Shown: piece after piece, positions 1 through 5,504 of the stretch
Layout: each line of letters opens with the position of its first letter
Position numbering within the stretch: the stretch's first letter is position 1
Assembly: GCA_902805995.1 (NCBI GenBank)
Contig: CADCUU010000176.1
Span: 1 to 5,504, forward strand
DNA length: 5,504 bases
Origin: an uncultured Rubellimicrobium sp.
Lineage (GTDB): Bacteria; Pseudomonadota; Alphaproteobacteria; Rhodobacterales; Rhodobacteraceae
Direction: 5' to 3'
Program-made: the position numbers and the translations under genes
Notes under the pieces: model-generated
What the model saw: the letters and a program-made list of their open reading frames with translations, nothing else
Databases searched by the model: none
What the model was told of the DNA's origin: nothing

Positions 1-930
1 CGTGGTCAGGTAATTGCCGATCCCCGGCCAGGAGAAGACCGTCTCGATCATCACCGACCCTTCGAGGAGGCCCGCATAGCTCAGCCCGATGACGGTGATC
101 AGGGGCACCCGGATCGGCGCGAAGGCATGGACCCAGATGACCCGCCACTCCGACAGGCCCTTGACCCGGGCCGTAGTGACGAACTCCTGCCCCAGCTGGT
201 CCAGCATGAAGCTGCGCGTCATCCGCGCGATATAGGCGAGCGAGAAGAAGCCCAGGATCGTCGCGGGCAGGACGATGTGGGACAGGGCGTTGAAGAAGAC
301 GTCGGGCTCGCCCCCGATCAGGCTGTCCACAATGAGAAGGCCCGTCACCGGGTCCACCAGCCCGTCGTAGAACACGTCCACGCGCCCCGGCCCCCCGACC
401 CAGCCCAGCCCCGCATAGAAGGCCGCGAGGCCCACGAGCCCCAGCCAGAAGGCCGGCACCGAATAGCCCAGCAACGCCAGCACGCGGATCACCTGGTCGG
501 TCCAGCTTCCCTGCCGCGCGGCCGCCAGCACGCCCATGGGCACGCCCAGCAGGACGCCGATGACGATGCCGATCGTGGCCATCTCCAGCGTCGCGGGAAA
601 GACGCGCGCCAGATCCTCGGCCACCGGGTTGTTGGTGGACACCGACATCCCGAGGTTGCCGCGCAGCACGTCGCCCACATAGTCCACGAATTGTGCCATC
701 AGCGACCGGTCGAGGCCGAGGACCACACGCGCGGCCTCGTACTGCTCGGGCGTGGCGCGGTCGCCCACCACGGACAGGACCGGGTCGATGGGGATCACCC
801 GCCCGATGAAGAAGGTGATCGCGAGGAGCCCCAAGAACGTCAGGGCCGTCACGACCACGAAGCCCGCCAGCGACCGCGCAAGGCGCAGGGACCGTCGGGG
901 TCGCGTTACGGGGCGGGGGATCGCTGTCAC
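1..930 (-). CDS. ABC transporter permease, DppB/OppB type (partial)
   Basis: Inner-membrane channel subunit of a peptide/nickel-type ABC importer. Read on the minus strand from a GTG at 928-930, the frame is open for 310 codons to the window edge, so only a short C-terminus is missing. Visible features are an N-terminal membrane segment (residues about 23-43), the DP...LGLD region usual in DppB (49-74), further hydrophobic segments near 113-137, 148-172, 215-235 and 275-297, and the cytoplasmic EAA loop that contacts the ATPase (about 249-272, EFVTTARVKGLSEWRV). The end, FSWPGIGNYL, is the family's usual C-terminal signature. The first in-frame ATG is only at about residue 78, past the first membrane segment, so GTG is the likely start; a modest AAAGG lies 11 nt upstream of it. 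The gene diverges from the regulator and binding-protein genes. Partner permease and ATPase genes probably follow past the left edge, which is inference. The exact substrate is unknown. Confidence 0.93.
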   Translation of the reverse strand, partial: MTAIPRPVTRPRRSLRLARSLAGFVVVTALTFLGLLAITFFIGRVIPIDPVLSVVGDRATPEQYEAARVVLGLDRSLMAQFVDYVGDVLRGNLGMSVSTNNPVAEDLARVFPATLEMATIGIVIGVLLGVPMGVLAAARQGSWTDQVIRVLALLGYSVPAFWLGLVGLAAFYAGLGWVGGPGRVDVFYDGLVDPVTGLLIVDSLIGGEPDVFFNALSHIVLPATILGFFSLAYIARMTRSFMLDQLGQEFVTTARVKGLSEWRVIWVHAFAPIRVPLITVIGLSYAGLLEGSVMIETVFSWPGIGNYLTT

Positions 931-958
931 GGGATGGGCAGCCTTTGGCCTGAAGGGG

Positions 959-980
959 GCCGCCCGGCAGCCGGGCAGGC
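959..980 (-). promoter_or_regulatory. GC-rich hairpin in the permease leader
   Basis: Arms GCCCGG (962-967) and CCGGGC (971-976) form a perfect 6-bp stem around a 3-nt loop. Three more pairs (959-961 with 978-980) extend it past a bulged A at 977. It lies about 30 nt upstream of the permease GTG. If transcription toward the permease starts in the AT-rich block to its right, the hairpin sits in the 5' leader. It lacks a T-tract on either strand, so it is not an ordinary terminator. A role in RNA stability or translation control is inference only. Confidence 0.35.
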
Positions 981-990
981 CAGATTGCCC

Positions 991-1019
991 TTGGCAGTTA
1001 CAGAATGTTTTGCTTAGAT
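991..1019 (+). promoter_or_regulatory. Candidate sigma-70-type promoter for the regulator operon
   Basis: TTGGCA (991-996; five of six bases match TTGACA) is followed after exactly 17 bp by TTAGAT (1014-1019; three of six match TATAAT). It sits in the only AT-rich block of the intergenic gap, 32 bp before the regulator GTG. The -35 and spacing are good but the -10 is poor. A promoter toward the permease probably overlaps on the other strand, but I could not fix one. Confidence 0.35.
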
Positions 1020-1022
1020 CAA

Positions 1023-1034
1023 ACAAATTTTTGT
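1023..1034. promoter_or_regulatory. Inverted repeat, candidate operator
   Basis: ACAAA (1023-1027) and TTTGT (1030-1034) form a perfect 5-bp inverted repeat with a 2-bp centre. It starts 4 bp downstream of the proposed -10, near the expected transcription start and 18 bp before the regulator start codon. XRE-cupin regulators commonly bind short palindromes in their own divergent promoter regions. This is therefore a reasonable site for autoregulation and co-control of the divergent permease. The site is short and AT-rich, so chance occurrence is possible. Confidence 0.3.
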
Positions 1035-1051
1035 CAGGGAGCCCTGCCGAG

Positions 1052-1732
1052 GTGAGCCTGCCCAGCCCCGACACGCGGACCGCCCAAGCCGCTGGCCCCA
1101 CGCTGGGGCCCTTGCTGCGCAAGCGGCGGCGCCTTCTAGGCCTCACGCTGCGGCAGCTCTGCGATCGTGCGGGCCTGTCGGTCGGCTATCTGAGCCAGGT
1201 CGAAAACGACAAGGCCGTGCCCACCCTGGGGACGCTCGCGCAGATCGCCGCCGCCCTCGACGTGGGCCTCGACTACTTTGTGGCGCAGCCCGAGCCCGCC
1301 GACGCCTTGTCGCGGGCGGAGAACCGGCCCCGCTTCTCGCTCCCCGGCTCCCCCGTCGCCTACGAGGCGCTGGGCTCGGACTATCCGGGGTCGGAGCTGT
1401 CGTCCTACATCCTCCACGTCCCGCCGGGCTACGTCTCCGAGACGGTCACCCATGATGGAGAGGAGATCGTCGTCATCCTCGACGGCGAGATCGAGCAGAC
1501 CCTGGGCGGCGAGGTCATTACCCTGCGCGCGGGTGACAGCCTCCACTACAGCGGCACGATCCCCCACGCCTACGCCAACCGCAGCGGCGGCCCGGCCCGG
1601 CTGATCTGGACCGGGACGCTCAGCGTGCTGCACCGGCGCGGCGACCCCCGCCTGCCGCCCCGCCCAGGCCAGGCCACGATACCGGCCACGCCCCAGGCCC
1701 CGACAACAAGAACCGACCCGACAGGAGAGTGA
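1052..1732 (+). CDS. XRE-family transcriptional regulator with cupin sensor domain
   Basis: DNA-binding regulator of 226 residues. Residues about 19-77 form a Cro/CI-type helix-turn-helix, with the recognition region SVGYLSQVEND at 43-53. Residues about 115-192 form a cupin_2 beta-barrel, a fold that in this regulator class usually senses a small ligand. The cupin metal site looks incomplete: H134, E138 and H172 are present, but the usual first histidine of the HxH pair is V132. Residues after about 195 are rich in Pro and Thr and probably disordered. I chose GTG at 1052 because AGGGAG (1036-1041) lies 10 nt upstream and the domain begins soon after. The frame stays open back to 752, but that stretch lies over the permease gene and encodes no recognisable domain; an in-frame TTG at 1031 is a weaker alternative. 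The stop is 4 bp before the binding-protein gene, so the two are almost certainly cotranscribed. It probably controls this transport locus. Confidence 0.92.
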   Translation: MSLPSPDTRTAQAAGPTLGPLLRKRRRLLGLTLRQLCDRAGLSVGYLSQVENDKAVPTLGTLAQIAAALDVGLDYFVAQPEPADALSRAENRPRFSLPGSPVAYEALGSDYPGSELSSYILHVPPGYVSETVTHDGEEIVVILDGEIEQTLGGEVITLRAGDSLHYSGTIPHAYANRSGGPARLIWTGTLSVLHRRGDPRLPPRPGQATIPATPQAPTTRTDPTGE

Positions 1733-1736
1733 AACC

Positions 1737-3326
1737 ATGAAGACCCTACGGACCACCCTTTGGGCAAGCGCGCTGATCCTGCCGCTCGCCGCGCCCGCCG
1801 CCTGGGCCGAGACGCCGCCCGACATCCTCGTCGTCGCGCAGAACATCGACGACATCGTCGCCATCGACCCCGCGCAGGCCTACGAGTTCACCAGCGGCGA
1901 ACTGGTCACCAACATCTACGACCGGCTCGTGCAGTATGATGCCGAGGACCCGGCCACCCTTGCCCCCGGCCTCGCCACCGAATGGACCGCGGACGAGGCC
2001 GCCAAGACCATCACCTTCACGCTGCGCGATGGCGTGACCTTCCATTCCGGCAACCCCGTCCGGGCCGAAGACGTCGTGGGCTCCTTTGCCCGCGTCATCA
2101 AGCTGAACCTCACGCCGGCCTTTATCCTCACGCAGCTCGGCTGGACGCCCGAGAACGTGGAGCAGATGGTCACGGCCGAGGGCAACACCGTCACCGTGCG
2201 CTACGAGGGCGACTTCTCCCCCACCTTCGTGCTGAACGTCCTGGCCTCCCGCCCCGCCTCGGTCGTCGACATGGTCACGGTCATGGAGAACGAGGTCGAC
2301 GGCGACATGGGCAATGCCTGGCTCAACGCCAACAGCGCGGGCTCAGGGCCCTTCTCGCTCCAGACCTTCCGTGCGGCCGAGCTCGTGCGGCTGGAGGCCA
2401 ACCCCGACTACTTCAAGGGCGCGCCGCTCGTTGAGGGCGTCATCCTTCAGCACGTGGCCGAGTCCGCGACGCAGCAGCTCCTGCTGGAGCAGGGCGACGT
2501 GGACATGGCCAAGAACCTGACCCCGGACCAGATCGCGACCCTGGACCCGCAGGCGATCAAGGTGGAGGTCTTCCCACAGGCCGCCGTCCACTTCCTGTCC
2601 TTCAACCAGAAGACCGAAAGCCTCACGGACCCCGCCGTCTGGGAGGCTGCGCGCTACCTCGTGGACTACGAGGGCATGACGAACAGCTTCCTCGCCGGGC
2701 AGATGGAAATCCATCAGGCGTTCTGGCCCAAGGGCTTCCCCGGCTCCCTGGACGAGACGCCCTTCACCTATGACCCGGAGCGCGCCAAGCAGATCCTCGT
2801 GGATGCGGGCGTGACGCTGCCCATCGACGTGACGCTCGACGTCATCAACTCCGCGCCCTTCACCGACATGGCGCAGTCCCTCCAAGCGAGCTTCGCGGAG
2901 GCCGGGATCAACTTCGAGATCCTCCCCGGCACCGGATCGCAGGTCATCACCAAGTACCGCGACCGCAGCCACGAGGCGATGCTGCTCTATTGGGGCCCGG
3001 ACTTCATGGACCCGCATTCGAACGCCAAGGCCTTTGCCTACAACTCCGACAACTCGGACGAGGCCTACCAGGCCACGACCACTTGGCGAAACGCCTGGGC
3101 GGTGCCGGACGACATGAACCAGATGACCACCGCTGCCCTGAGCGAGGCCGACCCCGCCGCGCGCGAGGGGATGTACCAAGACCTTCAGGCCCGCGTGCAG
3201 GAAAGCTCGCCCATCGTGATCATGTTCCAAGCCGCCTATCAGGTCGCCATGGATGCGGGCGTGTCGGGCTACGTGAACGGCGCGACGTCGGACTTCGTCT
3301 ACTACCGGCTTGTCGACAAGCAGTGA
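1737..3326 (+). CDS. Periplasmic solute-binding protein, family 5 (peptide/nickel type)
   Basis: Captures the substrate in the periplasm and delivers it to the ABC permease. The 529-residue length is normal for the DppA/OppA class. A Sec signal peptide is clear: a basic start (MKTLR), a hydrophobic core, and a likely cleavage after AWA (22-24). The family 5 signature runs about 76-118 (APGLATEWTADEA then TFTLRDGVTFHSGNPVRAEDV). Other family marks are SGPF (203-206), NPDYFKG (222-228), the LSFNQ block near 287-291, and WGPDFMDPH (419-427), which corresponds to the DY-DP element near the ligand pocket. No lipobox cysteine is present, so it should be soluble. The start is ATG at 1737 with a strong AGGAG at 1723-1727 inside the end of the regulator gene, which suggests translational coupling. 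The ligand is unknown; di- or oligopeptides or peptide-like compounds are the default inference, supported by the adjacent M24 hydrolase. Confidence 0.95.
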   Translation: MKTLRTTLWASALILPLAAPAAWAETPPDILVVAQNIDDIVAIDPAQAYEFTSGELVTNIYDRLVQYDAEDPATLAPGLATEWTADEAAKTITFTLRDGVTFHSGNPVRAEDVVGSFARVIKLNLTPAFILTQLGWTPENVEQMVTAEGNTVTVRYEGDFSPTFVLNVLASRPASVVDMVTVMENEVDGDMGNAWLNANSAGSGPFSLQTFRAAELVRLEANPDYFKGAPLVEGVILQHVAESATQQLLLEQGDVDMAKNLTPDQIATLDPQAIKVEVFPQAAVHFLSFNQKTESLTDPAVWEAARYLVDYEGMTNSFLAGQMEIHQAFWPKGFPGSLDETPFTYDPERAKQILVDAGVTLPIDVTLDVINSAPFTDMAQSLQASFAEAGINFEILPGTGSQVITKYRDRSHEAMLLYWGPDFMDPHSNAKAFAYNSDNSDEAYQATTTWRNAWAVPDDMNQMTTAALSEADPAAREGMYQDLQARVQESSPIVIMFQAAYQVAMDAGVSGYVNGATSDFVYYRLVDKQ

Positions 3327-3333
3327 CGCGTCT

Positions 3334-3364
3334 GGCGGGCCAGGGGGACTTCCCCCGGCCCGCC
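3334..3364 (+). terminator. Strong hairpin between binding-protein and M24 genes (attenuator or mRNA stabiliser)
   Basis: GGCGGGCC (3334-3341) pairs with GGCCCGCC (3357-3364), and GGGGG (3343-3347) with CCCCC (3352-3356). This gives 13 pairs with one bulged A (3342) and an ACTT loop. It starts 7 bp after the binding-protein stop and is followed by a T-rich but interrupted run (TTTCCTTCGTTCCT). It could be a partial terminator that lowers M24 expression relative to the binding protein, or a 3' hairpin protecting the binding-protein message. Both patterns are known in ABC transporter operons. Confidence 0.6.
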
Positions 3365-3392
3365 TTTCCTTCGTTCCTCAGGAGTTTCCCTC

Positions 3393-4484
3393 ATGACGGT
3401 GCATTCCGACCGGCTGACCCGCCTGCGCGCCCGCATGGCCGAGACCGGCACCGACCTCGTCGCTCTCGGCCCCACGAGCCATATGCGTTGGCTCGCGGGA
3501 CTCGACCCGCACGGCGACGAGCGGCCGGTGATGCTGGTCGTGAGCGCCGGCTATGCTGGCGTTCTCATGCCGTCCCTCAACGCGGCCTCGGCACGCCAGG
3601 CCACCGATCTGCCCTTCCACACTTGGGAGGACGCGACGGGCTCCGACGCCGCCCTATCCGACCTGCTGGCGGCGTGCCACGCCACCACACCCGGCCTCCA
3701 TGTCGCCGTGGACGAAGCCATGCGCGCGGATTTCGCGCTGCGGCTGCTGGACGCCCTGCCCTCCCCCCGTCGCAGCTTTGCGGCTGATACCGTCGGCGCG
3801 CTACGGCTACGCAAGGACGCGTCCGAAATCGCCGCGCTCGGGGCCAGCGCCCACCTGAACGACGCCGCTGCGACTGCGGGCTTCGACGCCCTTGAGGAGG
3901 GCATGACCGAACTCGACGTGCAGGCCGTCATCCACGCCTACTACAAGGCCCATGGCGCCAGCCCCGAGTTCACGATCATCGGCTTCGGGGCGAACGGCGC
4001 CTTTCCCCACCATCACACCGGGACGACAAAGCTCGCCCGCGACATGGCCGTGCTGATCGACACCGGTTGCCGCCTGGACGGCTATCCGTCCGACATGACG
4101 CGCTGCGGCTGGTTCGGCACCCCGGATCCGGAGTTCCTCCACATTGCCGGCATCGTCGAGCAAGCCGTTCAGGCCGCGGTGGAGGCGGCCCGTCCTGGCG
4201 CGCGGGCCCGCGAGGTGGACGGTGCGGCGCGCGGGGTGATTGCGGCTGCGGGCTATGGCGACCGGTTCCTTCACCGAACCGGACATGGGCTGGGCATCGA
4301 CATCCACGAGCCCCCGTATATCACCGCGACCTCCGAGACTGTGCTGCAGAGCGGACACGTGTTCTCGATCGAGCCGGGCATTTACCTTGAGGGCCGCTTC
4401 GGGGTCCGGCTGGAGGACATCGTAGTGGTCCGGGACACGGGGGCGGGGATCCTATCGGCTCTGCCGCGGGCGGTCCGGATCTGA
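3393..4484 (+). CDS. M24 family metallopeptidase (Xaa-Pro dipeptidase/aminopeptidase-like)
   Basis: Predicted cytoplasmic dinuclear-metal hydrolase of 363 residues, the size of PepQ-type M24B enzymes. A creatinase-type N-terminal domain (about 1-140) precedes the pita-bread catalytic domain (about 147-355). All five metal ligands can be placed: D223 (IDTG), D234 (SDMTR), H298 (RTGHGLGIDIHEPP), E327 (SIEPGIYLEG) and E341 (VRLEDIVVV). The flanking histidines H207 (FPHHHTG) and H305 are also present, so it should be active. There is no signal peptide. ATG at 3393 has AGGAG at 3380-3384, 8 nt upstream. It lies 66 bp after the binding-protein gene on the same strand, with a hairpin between. The context suggests it cleaves the imported compound inside the cell. 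M24 relatives also include creatinase and ectoine hydrolase, so the substrate need not be a proline peptide; I cannot choose among these from sequence. Confidence 0.94.
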   Translation: MTVHSDRLTRLRARMAETGTDLVALGPTSHMRWLAGLDPHGDERPVMLVVSAGYAGVLMPSLNAASARQATDLPFHTWEDATGSDAALSDLLAACHATTPGLHVAVDEAMRADFALRLLDALPSPRRSFAADTVGALRLRKDASEIAALGASAHLNDAAATAGFDALEEGMTELDVQAVIHAYYKAHGASPEFTIIGFGANGAFPHHHTGTTKLARDMAVLIDTGCRLDGYPSDMTRCGWFGTPDPEFLHIAGIVEQAVQAAVEAARPGARAREVDGAARGVIAAAGYGDRFLHRTGHGLGIDIHEPPYITATSETVLQSGHVFSIEPGIYLEGRFGVRLEDIVVVRDTGAGILSALPRAVRI

Positions 4485-4646
4485 CGCGGGGAGTTTGCGC
4501 GGACCGACCCTGACTGGTCCGACCGGGCCAGCCAAGCTGCGGCGCTGCTGTGAGCTTTAGACCTCATTCCCCGGCGGGCGTGACGCTGGAGTGGAGTGGG
4601 CAGTCACGCCGGCAGGTTCCATCATTCTGATCATCCCGGCATCGGA
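4485..4646. other. Intergenic region between M24 gene and rrn terminator, with two stem-loops
   Basis: No gene is supported here. Two hairpins stand out. At 4514-4531, CTGGTCC and GGGCCAG form a 7-bp RNA stem (one G-U pair) with a GACC loop, 30 bp after the M24 stop. At 4577-4610, GGCGTGAC and GTCACGCC form an 8-bp stem around an 18-nt loop. Neither has a T-tract. They may mark the 3' end of the M24 transcript in this convergent gap, with the downstream rrn terminator hairpin as a further barrier. Confidence 0.45.
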
Positions 4647-4680
4647 ACGCAAAACGGCCGCCCTGTGTGGGACGGCCGTT
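4647..4680 (-). terminator. Rho-independent terminator of the rrn operon
   Basis: Arms AACGGCCG (4653-4660) and CGGCCGTT (4673-4680) are perfect. The stem continues with CCC (4661-4663) against GGG (4669-4671), a bulged A at 4672 and a TGTGT loop. Read on the minus strand it is followed by a TTTT run that begins in the stem, then GCG. It lies 27 bp past the tRNA-fMet 3' end and so closes the rRNA-tRNA transcript. In the plus direction it has only a weak T-run, but the stem could still impede transcripts from the M24 side. Confidence 0.8.
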
Positions 4681-4707
4681 CTGAGGTCAGCACGTGTTCG
4701 CTTCATT

Positions 4708-4784
<77 letters not shown>

Positions 4785-4811
4785 GTGTGTGTGGTGTGTG
4801 TTGAGAGAGGA
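4785..4811 (-). other. 5S to tRNA-fMet spacer with GT/AC-rich tract
   Basis: The short spacer begins with an alternating GT-rich stretch at 4785-4802 on the plus strand (AC-rich in the rRNA precursor), interrupted once by GG, followed by a purine-rich GAGAGAGGAG. No function is evident; an unstructured AC-rich linker could be a site for endonuclease processing between the 5S and the tRNA. Confidence 0.5.
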
Positions 4812-4939
<128 letters not shown>

Positions 4940-4951
<12 letters not shown>

Positions 4952-5089
4952 TTGGGCGCGCGGCCTTTTTTGTGTGGGGCGGCGCGTCCTGCAACATCAG
5001 GTGTGTTCCAAGCCAAGGCTCTGACCTTGGGTTGTGCATGACTTCTCGGATCTGTGGGGATGGGGATTTCTCCCTGTCCGTCACTGGAT
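4940..5089 (-). other. 23S-5S internal transcribed spacer
   Basis: About 150 bp between the 3' end of 23S and 5S, with no gene. It contains a perfect hairpin, CCAAGG (5013-5018) with CCTTGG (5025-5030) around a 6-nt loop. It also holds a run of six T at 4966-4971 on the plus strand, which is A6 in the transcript. Inverted GGGA and TCCC near 5064-5075 lie close to the 23S 3' end and may belong to its precursor stem. Confidence 0.75.

Positions 5090-5504
<415 letters not shown>

Noticed and set aside
127..1017. Long plus-strand open frame over the permease
   Set aside because: It is antisense to the clear DppB-like permease, rich in Arg, His, Gln and Asp with no domain, as expected for a shadow frame in GC-rich DNA.
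752..1051. N-terminal extension of the regulator to an ATG at 752
   Set aside because: The extra 100 residues overlap the permease gene on the other strand and show no domain; the GTG at 1052 has a ribosome binding site and fits the family.
2343..3230. 295-residue minus-strand open frame inside the binding-protein gene
   Set aside because: It is a mirror frame of a well-supported gene, with His/Gly/Val-rich low-information sequence and no family marks.
4785..4802. GT-rich tract as a microsatellite or phase-variation repeat
   Set aside because: It is short, interrupted and outside any coding sequence or promoter, so there is no basis for a switching role.

Overview
The window is GC-rich. Its ribosomal RNA segment is read on the minus strand in the order 23S, 5S, tRNA-fMet, terminator, a layout typical of Alphaproteobacteria. 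Codon use and protein style suggest a Rhodobacteraceae-like (Rhodobacterales) chromosome; that placement is inferred without a database search.

Left and centre (1 to about 4484) hold a peptide/oligopeptide-type ABC uptake locus. A DppB/OppB-like inner-membrane permease lies on the minus strand and runs off the left edge. Diverging from it across a 121-bp gap is a plus-strand cluster: an XRE-type helix-turn-helix regulator with a C-terminal cupin domain, a periplasmic family 5 solute-binding protein whose start codon lies 4 bp past the regulator stop, and a cytoplasmic M24 (Xaa-Pro dipeptidase/aminopeptidase-like) metallohydrolase. The simplest reading is that the binding protein captures a small peptide or peptide-like compound, the permease with partners beyond the left edge imports it, the M24 enzyme hydrolyses it, and the cupin regulator senses the compound or a product. 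The substrate cannot be read from the sequence.

The 931-1051 gap is locally AT-rich. It holds a candidate promoter for the regulator, a short inverted repeat just downstream of it that could be an operator, and a GC-rich hairpin on the permease side. Another strong hairpin separates the binding-protein and M24 genes.

Right (about 4485 to 5504) is the 3' end of an rrn operon on the minus strand, convergent with the M24 gene: partial 23S (right edge, domains V and VI), spacer, 5S, tRNA-fMet(CAT), and a rho-independent terminator. The 165 bp between the M24 stop and the rrn terminator region hold only hairpins. I see no mobile element, CRISPR array or clearly novel system. The more interesting points are regulatory structures, a cupin with an incomplete metal site, an initiator tRNA with a changed anticodon-stem pair, and an extended stem bracketing 5S.
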